A stretch of DNA of 32,323 bases, from NCBI GenBank assembly GCA_024238995.1, contig JANBVL010000008.1, positions 1-32,323 of the forward strand, written 5' to 3'. The notes under the pieces were generated by a model. The model searched no databases. It saw only the letters and a list, made by a program, of their open reading frames with translations, and had not been told where the DNA came from. The position numbers were made by a program, and so were the translations under genes. Within the stretch, counting starts at the first letter, position 1, and every line of letters begins with the position of its first letter. This DNA comes from Patescibacteria group bacterium (GTDB lineage: Bacteria; Patescibacteriota; Minisyncoccia; Minisyncoccales; JANBVM01). This document shows positions 14,478 through 23,700 of this stretch, one piece after another.

Positions 14478-17400
14478 ATGAAGCTGAATTTTCTCAAGAC
14501 AGAAAAGAAAGTTTTAAAGTTTTGGAAAGATAATAATATATTTGAAAAAAGCATAAAACAACGAGTGAAAGCTCGTGATTTTATATTTTATGAAGGCCCT
14601 CCTACTGCTAATGCGCCTCCAGGACTTCATCATGTTTTAGCTAGGGCGTTTAAAGATATAGTTTGTAGGTATAAAACAATGAGGGGTTTTAGGGTGATAA
14701 GAAAAGGTGGTTGGGATACACATGGTCTTCCTGTTGAACTTCAGATTGAAAAAAAGCTTGATTTAAAATCAAAAAAGGATATTGAAAACTATGGAATTTC
14801 TAAATTTAATAAAAAATGTAAAACTTCTGTTTGGAATTTTACAAAGGCCTGGGTGGATTTAACAGAGAAAATGGGTTATTGGATAGATATTAATAATCCA
14901 TACATTACATATAATCCTGAATATGTTGAATCTGTTTGGTGGATTTTAAAACAAATCTGGAATAAAGGACTTTTAAAACAAGATTTTAAAGTTGTTCCTT
15001 ATTGTCCTAGATGTGGAACTCCTTTATCTAGCCATGAAGTTGCCGATGGTTATAAGAAAATAAAAGAACCATCTGTTTTTGTTAAATTTAAAATTATTAG
15101 CCCTAATTTTAAAAATACCTCTCTTTTAGTCTGGACAACAACCCCATGGACATTACCTGGCAATGTTGCTGTTGCCTTAAATCCTAAATTTACTTATTCC
15201 AAAATTAAAGTTAATAATGAATTTTTAATATTAGCCAAAGAAAGAATAAAAAAACTTGGAATTGAAGGTGAAATTACTGGTAATTTTAAAGGAAAAGAGC
15301 TTTTGAATTTAAGATATCAAGCTCTTTATCCAGCTGAAGATGAGGTTTTAAGAAATGCTTATAAAATAATAGGTGGGAATTTTGTAACTTTAGATGAAGG
15401 GACCGGCCTGGTTCATATTGCTCCAGCTTATGGTGTAGATGATATGGAGGTTGCTAAGAAAAATAAACTGCCAGTTTTGTTAAACATTGATGAAGAAGGA
15501 AAGTTCAGATTAAATGTTGAAAAATGGGCAAGAATGTATTTTAAAGATGCTGACCCTTTAATTATCAAGGATTTAGAAGGCAGAGGGCTATTGTTTAAAC
15601 AGGAAGTTTATGAGCATGATTATCCATTTTGCTGGAGATGTAAAAACCCGCTTCTTTATTACGCAAAAAAAACCTGGTTTATAACAATAACTAAAGTTAA
15701 AAAAGATTTAATTAGCAATAATGAAAAGATTAATTGGCATCCTGCGTATTTGAAAAAAGGGAGATTTGGGAATTGGTTGAAAGAAGTAAGAGACTGGGCT
15801 ATTGCTAGAGATAGATATTGGGGGACACCTCTTCCTGTTTGGGAATGTAAAAACTGCAAGCACACTGAAATGATTGGAGGCGTGAATGATATTGTAAAGC
15901 AGAAATTTGACACTAATCGTTATTTTCTTCTTCGCCATGGTCAATCTTTACGACAGACCAAAGAAAAAAACCTGTCAATGTGCTGGCCTGAAAAAATACA
16001 TTGCCCTTTAACTGATAAAGGGAAAGAAGAGGCTTTAAAAACAGCCAAGCAGTTGGCAAAAGATGGTATTGATCTAATCTTTTCTTCTGATTTGCTGCGA
16101 ACAAAACAAACTGCTGAGATCGTAGGGCAGGAGCTGAAAATTCCTGTTAAGTTCAGTAAAAAGATAAGGGAATTTGATGTCGGCACATTTAATGGAAAAG
16201 AAGCAAGGTTGTCCTGGGAATATCGGAAGGAAAAAGGAGACCTTATAGGAACGAGACTTCCAGGCGGTGAAAGTTATATTGATGTTAGAAAAAGAGTTTA
16301 TAAGTTCATTAAAGAAATAAATAACAAGTATAAAGATAAAAATATATTAATTATTTCTCATGAATCACCTTTAACTGTTCTTGAAAAAACTTTAAAAGGT
16401 TGGCCTTTGGAAAAGATTGTGGATTGGAGGTGGAAAAAAAGAAAAGATCTTATTAAAACTGGTCAATGGCGCGAGGTTAAGTTTGCTGACCTTCCTTACA
16501 ATAAAAAAATGCAGCTTGATCTTCATCGTCCATTTATTGATAAAATCAAATTTCATTGTTCTGGGTGTAATACTCTTATGGAGAGAGTGCCTGAGGTTAT
16601 TGACTGCTGGTTTGACTCAGGAGCAATGCCTTTTGCCCAGTATCATTATCCTTTTGAGAATAAGAGTTTAATTGATGATAATAAGCAGTTTCCAGCTGAT
16701 TATATTTGCGAGGCAATAGACCAGACAAGGGGTTGGTTTTATACTTTGCTGGCAATTTCAACTTTACTTGGCAAAGGGCCAGCATATAAAAATGTTATTT
16801 CTTTAGGTCATCTTTTAGATGAAAAAGGAGAAAAAATGTCCAAGTCAAAGGGAAATATTATTGATCCCTGGTATATCTTTGAAAAATATTCAGCTGATGC
16901 TGTTAGGTGGAGTTTTTACACTATTAATCAGCCAGGTGACCCAAAGCTTTTCTCAGAAAAAGATCCTGAAAAGTCTTTGAGAAAATTCATACTTCCTTTG
17001 TGGAATTCATATGTTTTTCTAAAAACTTATAGCAATAGTCAGTTTTTTACAACTAAAAAACCAGTTTCAAACAATATATTGGATAAGTGGATTATTTCTA
17101 AGCTTGATGAATTGATTTTAAATGCCACAAAATCTTTGGAAAATTATGATATCACTAGTGCCTCCAGAAATATTGAAAAGTTTTTAATGAGTGAAGTGTC
17201 TCTTTGGTATATTAGAAGGTCTCGTAAAAGATTTCAGCAGCCTGAAAGTAATTTAGAGCTGAAGCAGGCATCTCAGACTTTGAGTTTTGTGATTTTTCAA
17301 ATTTTAAAATTATCTTCTCCTTTTATTCCTTTTTTAGCAGAACATATTTATCAGGATTTTAAAAAATCAGGATTAAAAGCAAAACTATCTGTTCATTTAG

Positions 17401-17924
17401 AAGATTGGCCTCAATCAGTTGAGAAATCGGTTGATAAAATATTAAATGTAAAAATGGATAAAGTTAGAGAAATAGTGGTTCAAGGTTTGGCTGAAAGAGC
17501 AAAAGCTAAAATTAAAGTAAGACAAGCTTTGCAAGAGTTAACAATTAAAGATAAAGAATTAAAAAACGAGAGTCAGCTCTTGGATTTAATCAAACAAGAG
17601 GTTAATATTAAAGAAATAAGCTTTGGAAAAGAAATTAAGCTTAATACAGAGCTTACAAAAGCATTAAAAGAAGAAGGTTTAGTAAGAGAGGTTATAAGGC
17701 AGATTCAAGAGATTAGAAAGGAGAAAAAACTGATTCCTCAGGATGCGATATTAGTCCAGTTTGAAGGAGAACATGATATTAGCGAGTTATTGCTAAGAAA
17801 AGAAAAAGAGATTGTAAAAGAAACAAAAGCTAAAGATTTGGATTTAGTTAAAGGATTAAAAAAAGGAAAACAAATTAATGTTAATGGCCAGAAGCTGCAA
17901 TTATCCATCAAAAAAGTAAAATAA
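14478..17924 (+). CDS. ileS: Isoleucyl-tRNA synthetase with an inserted histidine-phosphatase (PGAM-like) domain
   Basis: A 1148-residue class Ia synthetase. The catalytic core begins FYEGPPTANAPPGLHHVLAR (start 37), where GLHH (49-52) is the HIGH motif in the form seen in one bacterial IleRS type. A zinc-knuckle YCPRCG and the CP1 editing domain (TTTPWTLPGN) follow, then RYWGTPLPVWECKNCKHTE, KMSKS (786-790) and the anticodon-binding domain plus a C-terminal extension. Between the CKNC pair and HCSGC, at about residues 478-668, lies a complete histidine-phosphatase domain: LLRHGQS with His487, SSDLLRTKQTAE with Arg541, GGESYIDVRKRV, and IISHESPL with His628. The frame is continuous, and core sequence resumes with DLHRPFIDK and PEVIDCWFDSG, so this is a true insertion and not an assembly joint. 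Its role is unknown; proofreading or phosphate-ester hydrolysis are guesses. Confidence 0.95.
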   Translation: MKLNFLKTEKKVLKFWKDNNIFEKSIKQRVKARDFIFYEGPPTANAPPGLHHVLARAFKDIVCRYKTMRGFRVIRKGGWDTHGLPVELQIEKKLDLKSKKDIENYGISKFNKKCKTSVWNFTKAWVDLTEKMGYWIDINNPYITYNPEYVESVWWILKQIWNKGLLKQDFKVVPYCPRCGTPLSSHEVADGYKKIKEPSVFVKFKIISPNFKNTSLLVWTTTPWTLPGNVAVALNPKFTYSKIKVNNEFLILAKERIKKLGIEGEITGNFKGKELLNLRYQALYPAEDEVLRNAYKIIGGNFVTLDEGTGLVHIAPAYGVDDMEVAKKNKLPVLLNIDEEGKFRLNVEKWARMYFKDADPLIIKDLEGRGLLFKQEVYEHDYPFCWRCKNPLLYYAKKTWFITITKVKKDLISNNEKINWHPAYLKKGRFGNWLKEVRDWAIARDRYWGTPLPVWECKNCKHTEMIGGVNDIVKQKFDTNRYFLLRHGQSLRQTKEKNLSMCWPEKIHCPLTDKGKEEALKTAKQLAKDGIDLIFSSDLLRTKQTAEIVGQELKIPVKFSKKIREFDVGTFNGKEARLSWEYRKEKGDLIGTRLPGGESYIDVRKRVYKFIKEINNKYKDKNILIISHESPLTVLEKTLKGWPLEKIVDWRWKKRKDLIKTGQWREVKFADLPYNKKMQLDLHRPFIDKIKFHCSGCNTLMERVPEVIDCWFDSGAMPFAQYHYPFENKSLIDDNKQFPADYICEAIDQTRGWFYTLLAISTLLGKGPAYKNVISLGHLLDEKGEKMSKSKGNIIDPWYIFEKYSADAVRWSFYTINQPGDPKLFSEKDPEKSLRKFILPLWNSYVFLKTYSNSQFFTTKKPVSNNILDKWIISKLDELILNATKSLENYDITSASRNIEKFLMSEVSLWYIRRSRKRFQQPESNLELKQASQTLSFVIFQILKLSSPFIPFLAEHIYQDFKKSGLKAKLSVHLEDWPQSVEKSVDKILNVKMDKVREIVVQGLAERAKAKIKVRQALQELTIKDKELKNESQLLDLIKQEVNIKEISFGKEIKLNTELTKALKEEGLVREVIRQIQEIRKEKKLIPQDAILVQFEGEHDISELLLRKEKEIVKETKAKDLDLVKGLKKGKQINVNGQKLQLSIKKVK
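15909..16481 (+). other. Histidine-phosphatase domain encoded inside ileS
   Basis: Roughly residues 478-668 of IleRS. The phosphate-pocket set of the histidine phosphatase superfamily is intact: RHG (486-488), the second Arg541 and the second catalytic His628 in SHESP. The acid residue candidate lies in REFDVGTFNGKE. The boundaries are estimated from where normal IleRS sequence stops and resumes. Confidence 0.85.
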
Positions 17925-17931
17925 TTATTAT

Positions 17932-18384
17932 ATGGAAAATAAAGGACAACAATTTGGACGAAGAATGTGGGGAGAAGGATCGCAAAGGCCATCTAGTTTT
18001 GAAAGAAAATATTCAGTGCCTACAAAATCAATAAAATCAGAAATCGAAAAAATGAAGATTAAGAAAACAGGGACTAAGGAAGCGGGAAAATCCTCTGAAC
18101 AAGCATTTTGGAATCGTTTTGGTTCTGCGAAAAAAGAAGGAATTTTACAAAAATTCAAAGGAGGTAAACTTTTTGGACAAACAGGTATTCCAGAAGCCGA
18201 GAGGCTTAAATATGCCGATAAAATATTCAAACTTGGCACTGGTTATGGCAGCAAAGAGAGTTTAAAAAAGGAAATAATGATTTTAAGAGGAAAAGCTACT
18301 TCTGGCAAAACCGAAATGGAGCAGAAACAGGCAAGAAAACATTTGAACTTGTTGGAAAAGGTATTTGGAAAAGATATAAAATAG
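17932..18384 (+). CDS. Hypothetical basic protein, 150 residues
   Basis: I do not recognise this family. The protein is hydrophilic and lysine-rich, has no signal peptide or membrane segment, and is largely predicted as charged helices in its second half (ERLKYADKIFKLGTGYG, then a Lys/Glu-rich helix ending LNLLEKVFGKDIK). The N-terminal 60 residues look flexible (Gly, Ser, Arg, Lys). It begins seven bases after ileS and ends one base before recO, and it has normal codon use, so it is a real gene in this operon. A nucleic-acid-associated role is possible from its charge and neighbours but is speculation. Confidence 0.7.
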   Translation: MENKGQQFGRRMWGEGSQRPSSFERKYSVPTKSIKSEIEKMKIKKTGTKEAGKSSEQAFWNRFGSAKKEGILQKFKGGKLFGQTGIPEAERLKYADKIFKLGTGYGSKESLKKEIMILRGKATSGKTEMEQKQARKHLNLLEKVFGKDIK

Positions 18385-18385
18385 G

Positions 18386-19111
18386 ATGTTTGTTCATTAT
18401 AGGACCAAAGGTTTTATTTTTAAAAAAGTTGACAGAAGTGAAGCTGATCAGTTGTTTAGTATTTTTACAAAGGATTTTGGAGGATTAAAAGTATTAGGAA
18501 AAGGAATAAGGAAAACAACTTCAAAATTAAGGGCAGGTATAGACATTTTCTATTTATCAGAAATTGAATTTATCCAAGGCAAGGGGCATAAAACCTTAAC
18601 AGATGCAATAAAAATAAATAATTTCGAGTACATTAGAAAAGATTTAGACAGACTTGAAGTTGCCTATAAAATAGAGCAATCCTTAGATGATCTGATAAAA
18701 GGAGAGGAAAAGGATGATAATGTCTGGAATTTATTGTTAGAGGTTTTTGAAAAATTAAATGATTTGAATTTTAAAAACATAGATTTACTTTATTATTATT
18801 TTTTTTGGAATTTTTTATCTTTACTGGGTTATCAATTAAATGTACATAATTGCTCAAACTGTGAGGAAAAACTAAAGCCTGAACAACTTTATTTTGATTT
18901 GAAAAAATCAGGTATAATGTGCGGGAATTGTATTGATAAAGATTCTGTTAAAAAAATAGTTCCAGAAATAGTTAAAATTTTAAGAATTATTTTAAAAAGA
19001 GATATAAAAATAATATCTAAGTTAATTACTAAAGACAAGCACATTAAGTCTTTAAGCGAGATTTCTAAAAACTATTATTCGTTTGTGCTAAATTTAAGCG
19101 GACAAGCATGA
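18386..19111 (+). CDS. recO: DNA repair protein RecO
   Basis: RecO anneals strands and helps load RecA at single-stranded gaps together with RecR. The 241-residue protein starts with the OB-fold domain (HYRTKGFIFKKVDRSEADQL, DFGGLKVLGKGIRKTTSKL), followed by the helical domain, where the zinc-binding set NCSNCEEKL ... MCGNC (about 152-179) is clear. ATG 18386 gives the family's usual N-terminus and lies one base after the upstream stop. The 3' end overlaps the next start as ATGA. Sequence identity to well-known RecO proteins appears low, but motif order and length fit. Confidence 0.88.
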   Translation: MFVHYRTKGFIFKKVDRSEADQLFSIFTKDFGGLKVLGKGIRKTTSKLRAGIDIFYLSEIEFIQGKGHKTLTDAIKINNFEYIRKDLDRLEVAYKIEQSLDDLIKGEEKDDNVWNLLLEVFEKLNDLNFKNIDLLYYYFFWNFLSLLGYQLNVHNCSNCEEKLKPEQLYFDLKKSGIMCGNCIDKDSVKKIVPEIVKILRIILKRDIKIISKLITKDKHIKSLSEISKNYYSFVLNLSGQA

Positions 19112-20769
19112 AAAAGATTTTCAATTATTTAATTATCATACTTACAATATCAGCAGTAGCTGGCCTTGTTTGGAATTGGCAGAAAAATGTTTATTCAAAA
19201 GAGCTATTGGTGTTAGAAATTATCGGGCCAAAAGAGATTACTTTAGCTGAAGAAGTTGAGTATGTTGTAAGGTATAAAAATAAAGGAGAATTTAGATTAG
19301 ATAATCCTGAGCTGGTTTTTGAAGCTCCGGAGTATTCATTAAAAGATAATGAGTTTTTTGAAAGAGAGACTTTGGGTCAGGAAGAATTAGGTGAAGCAAT
19401 TTATCCGGGCGAGGAAAAAACATTTTCATTTAAAATCAGCATGCTTGGAAAAGAAGGAGATATTAAGATTGTTAAAGCATCTTTAAGTTATCAGCCAAAA
19501 GATTTAAGGGCAAGATATGAATCCTCTTCAGAATTCACAAGTCAGATTAAATCAGCTCCAATAACATTTGATTTTGATTTACCTTCAAAAGTTGCTTCAG
19601 AAAAAGATTTTACTTTTCATATTAATTATTTCTCAAATATTGACCATATTTTAACCAATCTAATATCCCAGGTTGAATATCCAGTTGGTTTTGAGTTTAT
19701 TAGTTCTACTCCTAAATCAATGGAGCAAACTGAATGGGAAATTCCTTTATTAAACAAATCAGAAGGAGGAAGAATTAAAATAACTGGTAGCCTTTCAGGA
19801 AGATTGGGAGAAGCAAAGGTTTTTAGAGCCAAGCTTGGTGTTTGGAAAGATGGTGAATTTATTGTTTTAAAAGAAGCTTCAAAAGGAGTTGAAATGGTTA
19901 AGCATTCTCTTTATGTTAGACAGGAAATTAATGGAAATCCTCAATATGTAGCTGTTCCTGGCGACTGGCTTCATTATGAAGTTTATTTTAAAAACAGCGG
20001 AGAAGACAGTATCAGTAATTTGTTTATGGTTAATCAACTGGAGGGAGAAGCATTTGATTTTCAAACAATTCAATCAGATTATGGAAATTTTCAAGCAGGA
20101 GACAATTCAATTGTTTTTGACTGGAGAAACGTTCCAGATCTTCAGTATTTGATACCAATGGAGGAAGGAAAGGTTGAATTTTTTATAAAATTAAAAGATG
20201 ATTTAGGAACTATTAGAAATCCTGTTTTAAAAAACAAAGTGTTTATTGGTCAGGTTAAAGAAGAGTTTGTTACAAAAATTGGCTCAAAATTAGATGTAGA
20301 CCAAAAAGCATATTTTCAGGATGATATTTTTGGCAATTCTGGCCCTATTCCTCCCCAGGTTGGAATACCTACAACATATACAATTACGTGGCATATTAGG
20401 AATCACTATTCAGATGTTAAAAATGTAAAAGTTAAAGCTGTTTTACCTGAAAATGTGGAGTTAAATGGTAGTGTTTTCCCTCAAGAACAGTTTGAAAAAT
20501 TTAGCTTTGATTCTCAATCAAGGGAAATTCTTTGGTTAGCAGGTGATCTAACAAAAGGCGTTGGAGTGACAGAACCGCCAAAAACAATTGCTTTTAAAGT
20601 TGTATTTACTCCTGACTCAACTCAAAGAAGCACTATCCCTAATTTAATTAATCAAGTAACCATCACTGGTGAAGATGTCTGGACAGAAACTGTTGTAGAA
20701 GGAATTGATTCTGCTATAAATACCAGCTTGCCTGATGATTCTTCAGTAGTTAATGGTGTTGTGCAATAA
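19108..20769 (+). CDS. Membrane-anchored extracellular protein with DUF11/Ig-like repeats
   Basis: A 553-residue protein with one N-terminal transmembrane segment (about 5-23, LIIILTISAVAGLVW) that is followed by acidic beta-rich sequence, so most of it should face outward. Repeats of the conserved-domain type seen in DUF11 and S-layer-like proteins can be recognised: EVEYVVRYKNKG, FTFHINYFSN, WLHYEVYFKNSGEDSISNL and TYTITWHIRNHYSDVKNVKV each begin a beta-sandwich unit of about 110-130 residues. No enzymatic motif, sortase signal or C-terminal anchor is seen. It overlaps recO by four bases and is followed six bases later by glyS, so a surface protein is embedded in a housekeeping operon. Probably a structural envelope protein; exact role unknown. 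Confidence 0.75.
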   Translation: MKKIFNYLIIILTISAVAGLVWNWQKNVYSKELLVLEIIGPKEITLAEEVEYVVRYKNKGEFRLDNPELVFEAPEYSLKDNEFFERETLGQEELGEAIYPGEEKTFSFKISMLGKEGDIKIVKASLSYQPKDLRARYESSSEFTSQIKSAPITFDFDLPSKVASEKDFTFHINYFSNIDHILTNLISQVEYPVGFEFISSTPKSMEQTEWEIPLLNKSEGGRIKITGSLSGRLGEAKVFRAKLGVWKDGEFIVLKEASKGVEMVKHSLYVRQEINGNPQYVAVPGDWLHYEVYFKNSGEDSISNLFMVNQLEGEAFDFQTIQSDYGNFQAGDNSIVFDWRNVPDLQYLIPMEEGKVEFFIKLKDDLGTIRNPVLKNKVFIGQVKEEFVTKIGSKLDVDQKAYFQDDIFGNSGPIPPQVGIPTTYTITWHIRNHYSDVKNVKVKAVLPENVELNGSVFPQEQFEKFSFDSQSREILWLAGDLTKGVGVTEPPKTIAFKVVFTPDSTQRSTIPNLINQVTITGEDVWTETVVEGIDSAINTSLPDDSSVVNGVVQ

Positions 20770-20775
20770 AAATCC

Positions 20776-22203
20776 ATGAAAAATTTAATGACAAAAGTTG
20801 TATCATTAGCCAAAAGAAGAGGATTTGTTTTTCCTGGTTCTGATATTTATGGTGGATTAGCAAACACTTATGATTACGGTCCTTTAGGCGTTGAGTTGAT
20901 GAGAAATATTAAAAACCTTTGGTGGAAGCGTTTTGTCAATGAAAGAGATGAGATTTATGGTCTTGATTCAGGGATTATAATGAGTCCTAAAGTTTGGGAG
21001 TCATCTGGTCATACAAGTAGTTTTACTGATGTTCTAATTGATTGTAAAAAATGCAAAAACAGAATACGAGCCGATCATTTAATTGAAGATTATTTTGAAA
21101 AAAAAGGAAAAGAAATAAAAGTTGAAGGTCTTAGTGTTGAGAAGATAAAAGACATTATTGATAAAGAAAAGATTCCTTGTTTATCCTGTAAAGCTTTTGA
21201 TTGGACAAAACCAAGGAAATTTAACCTTTTATTCGAAACTCATATTGGTATTGTTCCTGAAAAAAAATCCTTGGCATATTTAAGAGGAGAAATAGCTCAA
21301 GGAATGTTTGTTAATTTTAAAAATGTTTTAGATTCTCAGTCGCCAGATCTTCCTTTTGGTTTAGCTCAATCTGGTGCTGCATTTAGAAATGAAATAACAT
21401 TGGGAAATTTTATCTTTAGGACTCTTCAGTTTAATCTTTCTGAGTTTGAATATTTTTTTAATCCTGAAAAACAAAAATGGGAACAGTTATTTGATTACTG
21501 GAAAAAAGAAATGTGGGCATGGACAACTGAGATTCTTGGTATTAATAAAAAGAATTTAAGATGGAGACCGCATACTGACGAAGAAAGATCTCATTATTCT
21601 AAGAAAACAGAGGATTTAGAATATAATTTTCCATTTGGAAGCTTTAAAGAACTCTATGGTTTGGCATATCGTACTGATTTTGATTTAAAAAATCACATGG
21701 AAAAGTCAGGAGTTGATATGCGTTATACTGACAAAGAAACAGGTGAAAAGTTTATCCCTCATGTTGTAGAACCAACTTTTGGGATGGACAGGTCATTTTT
21801 AGTATGTCTTTTAGATGCTTATACTGAAGATAAAAAAGAAAAACGCGTTGTTTTAAAATTAAAGCCAAGTTTAGCCCCTTATAAAGCAGCAGTATTTCCT
21901 TTGTTAGCTAATAAGCCAGAAGTCGTTAAAAAAGCACGAGAAGTTTATGATATTTTAAAAACCCAGTTTTCAACTGACTGGGATGATAGAGGTAATATTG
22001 GAAAACGTTATTACTCTCAAGATGAAATTGGTACAATTGTATCAATTACAGTAGATTTCCAAACTTTGAAAGATGACACTGTAACTTGTCGTGACCGGGA
22101 CAGTATGGTTCAAATAAGAGTTCCGATTTTAAAATTAATAGAGGTAATTCGAAAAATTCTTAAGAGCGAAGATTTTTTGAAACTAGGAAAAATCGTTAAA
22201 TAA
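20776..22203 (+). CDS. glyS: Glycyl-tRNA synthetase, homodimeric type
   Basis: Class II synthetase of 475 residues of the single-chain alpha2 type found in eukaryotes, archaea and some bacteria, not the alpha2beta2 enzyme. Motifs: SLAKRRGFVFPGSDIYGG at the N-terminus, YDYGPLGVELMRNIK, the motif 2 region FRNEITLGNFIFRTLQFNLSE in part, LRGEIAQGMFVNFKNV, EPTFGMDRSFL near motif 3, and a C-terminal anticodon-binding domain beginning KPSLAPYKAAVFPL. A zinc-binding pair CKKCKN ... CLSCKA is present at about 95-98 and 136-139. It follows the surface-protein gene after six bases. On the opposite strand the end of a decayed gene overlaps its last codons. Confidence 0.95.
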   Translation: MKNLMTKVVSLAKRRGFVFPGSDIYGGLANTYDYGPLGVELMRNIKNLWWKRFVNERDEIYGLDSGIIMSPKVWESSGHTSSFTDVLIDCKKCKNRIRADHLIEDYFEKKGKEIKVEGLSVEKIKDIIDKEKIPCLSCKAFDWTKPRKFNLLFETHIGIVPEKKSLAYLRGEIAQGMFVNFKNVLDSQSPDLPFGLAQSGAAFRNEITLGNFIFRTLQFNLSEFEYFFNPEKQKWEQLFDYWKKEMWAWTTEILGINKKNLRWRPHTDEERSHYSKKTEDLEYNFPFGSFKELYGLAYRTDFDLKNHMEKSGVDMRYTDKETGEKFIPHVVEPTFGMDRSFLVCLLDAYTEDKKEKRVVLKLKPSLAPYKAAVFPLLANKPEVVKKAREVYDILKTQFSTDWDDRGNIGKRYYSQDEIGTIVSITVDFQTLKDDTVTCRDRDSMVQIRVPILKLIEVIRKILKSEDFLKLGKIVK

Positions 22204-22560
22204 TTTCAGCTATTTCTCTATCAGTTTTTGCTATGTTTCTTGATGCTTCACTAAACTTGATAGTTAGGGCTTTACACATCTCTTTTAATATATAAACAGG
22301 CATTCTTTTTTCTTAATTTCCAAGCCGAGAGAGTGGCTTTATGTACTTTTAAGAAATGAGCAAAATCTTGGTCTTTTTTAAATTCCTTTCTTAATTTTTT
22401 CAAAAAGGAATTTATGAAATTCTTTTTTTAAAAGAACAGTTGTATTTTCATGAATATAGTCATTAATATATTTTGGCTGTTTTGAGAGTTTTATTTTGCC
22501 CTGATCTTTTAAGATTTTTAAATAAGCTCGAGTCCTATCGCCGGAGTTAGCTCCAAAAAA
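22196..22560 (-). pseudogene. Decayed gene for a possible helix-turn-helix protein (two frameshifts, no start)
   Basis: Three consecutive minus-strand open stretches join into one plausible protein of about 120 residues. From 22560, GANSGDRTRAYLKILKDQ continues to FEKIKKGI and a stop. A shifted frame then gives EFKKDQDFAHFLKVHKATLS and AWKLRKKNACLYIK. A further shift gives EMCKALTIKFSEASRNIAK and ends at TAA 22196-22198. The middle part (HFLKVHKATLSAWK) looks like a helix-turn-helix. An in-frame stop precedes the first stretch, so there is no 5' end. The parent family is not recognised. The 3' end overlaps glyS by eight bases. Confidence 0.45.
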
Positions 22561-22589
22561 TTACCAAGAAGGCGGTTTTTTGGTAGAAT
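22561..22589 (+). promoter_or_regulatory. Probable promoter of the DUF5667 gene
   Basis: TTACCA (22561-22566), a 17-base spacer and TAGAAT (22584-22589), preceded by TGG so that it also fits an extended -10. The block GGCGGTTTTTTGGTAGAATG closely matches the sequence before the M16 peptidase gene (23804-23823). The predicted leader to ATG 22635 is about 40 nt and has no clear Shine-Dalgarno sequence. Confidence 0.45.
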
Positions 22590-22634
22590 GAAAATGAAAA
22601 GTCGGCAAAACATAATAAAGTAATGAAGTAAGTT

Positions 22635-23573
22635 ATGAAAAGAATATCTATACTAATAACTTTGGTATTTCTGTTTTCTCTTGGGGCAGGAGCTTTTGCT
22701 CAAGATACCGAATTTACATTGCCTAAAGCTGGTATTACCCCAGAGAGTCCATTTTACTTCCTTGATCGTTTAGGAGAATTCCTTCAGGAATTTTTCACTT
22801 TTAATCCTGAAGGAAAAGCCCATCTTCAGATTACCTTTGCTGCCGAAAGGATAGCCGAGATAAAAATAGTTTTAGAAACTAAAGGAGTTGAAGCGAGGGG
22901 TTTAGATGTCGCCCAATCAAGACTTCAGGCACACTTAGCAAAAGCCGCCACTATAGTTACTGACCAAAAAGCAAAAGGGAAAGATGTTAGCAGTCTTGCC
23001 AGAGAACTGGACGATAAATTTGAAGCACCAAAATCTGCTCTTGCTCAAATCTTCAAAGAACAGGAACGAATCTTAGAAGCAAAAGAAGATGAACTCAAAG
23101 CCCAGCTTAAAGCCGCTCACCGAGCGGGTGATGTTGTCCTGGAAGAAACAATAGCGGTGGAACTTGGGCAGGTTTTAGCCCAATTAGAACTTCTGGAACT
23201 CAGAGAAGAGGATATTGAAAGGGAATTAGAGGCAGAAGAAGAGCGAATTGAAGAGGAGATAGAAGCTCAACATAAAGCCGAGAAAGCCATCAGGGAAGCT
23301 GAAGAAGAAAAGCAAGAGGTATTGGATGAAGCCGTAGAGGAAGGAGTGGAACTTCCTGCAGATGCTTTCGCAGAGTTTGATAATCTCCTTTCGCAGGCAC
23401 GGGGTGCTTTTGAGGCGGGGAACTTCTTAGGGGCAAGGCGTCTTGCTAAACAAGCAGAAGAATCTCTTGAAGATGTAGAGGAAGCCGTAGAACGGCTTGA
23501 GGAAGAAAAAGAGAAAGCCGAAGAAGAAGCTGAAAAAGAGGAAGAGAAATTAGAAGAAGAGGAGGAAGAATAA
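22635..23573 (+). CDS. Secreted DUF5667-type protein with acidic coiled-coil tail
   Basis: A 312-residue exported protein. A Sec signal peptide ends at AFA (20-22). The DUF5667-like core follows: LPKAGITPESPFYFLDRLGE (29-48), then FTFNPEGKAHLQITFAAERIAE and helical segments counting through about residue 150. The rest is a very acidic, Glu-rich helix region likely to form a long coiled coil, interrupted near 230-275 by a short domain (LPADAFAEFDNLLSQARGAF), and the protein ends in a run of glutamates. DUF5667 proteins are common in Patescibacteria and have no known activity; a surface or periplasmic structural role is a guess. The gene has a more G+C-rich codon use than its neighbours and is flanked by decayed minus-strand fragments, suggesting a recently inserted or exchanged block. 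A strong terminator follows. Confidence 0.8.
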   Translation: MKRISILITLVFLFSLGAGAFAQDTEFTLPKAGITPESPFYFLDRLGEFLQEFFTFNPEGKAHLQITFAAERIAEIKIVLETKGVEARGLDVAQSRLQAHLAKAATIVTDQKAKGKDVSSLARELDDKFEAPKSALAQIFKEQERILEAKEDELKAQLKAAHRAGDVVLEETIAVELGQVLAQLELLELREEDIERELEAEEERIEEEIEAQHKAEKAIREAEEEKQEVLDEAVEEGVELPADAFAEFDNLLSQARGAFEAGNFLGARRLAKQAEESLEDVEEAVERLEEEKEKAEEEAEKEEEKLEEEEEE

Positions 23574-23609
23574 AACTGATATTAGATTTGTCTTTATTTA
23601 TTGGAACAC

Positions 23610-23634
23610 AAAATGCCTCAAAGGGAGGCATTTT
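23610..23634 (+). terminator. Rho-independent terminator after the DUF5667 gene
   Basis: Perfect 10-bp stem AAAATGCCTC (23610-23619) / GAGGCATTTT (23625-23634) with loop AAAGG, 36 bases past the stop codon. The T-run is four bases long. Confidence 0.8.
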
Positions 23635-23700
23635 CTCATAATAGTAGCGGGGTGAGGTATACCCGAGATGTCAGGCGTTTACCGTTAATAGTCTTTGGGT

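Noticed and set aside
14622-14633. Apparent loss of the HIGH motif in IleRS (GLHH)
   Set aside because: The P-G-x-H-H-V form is a known variant of one bacterial IleRS type, so it is not unusual, unlike the TLGN of ArgRS.
15659-16186. Minus-strand open frames within ileS
   Set aside because: They overlap a clearly coding plus-strand frame, lack motifs and signals, and arise from A+T-rich complement sequence.
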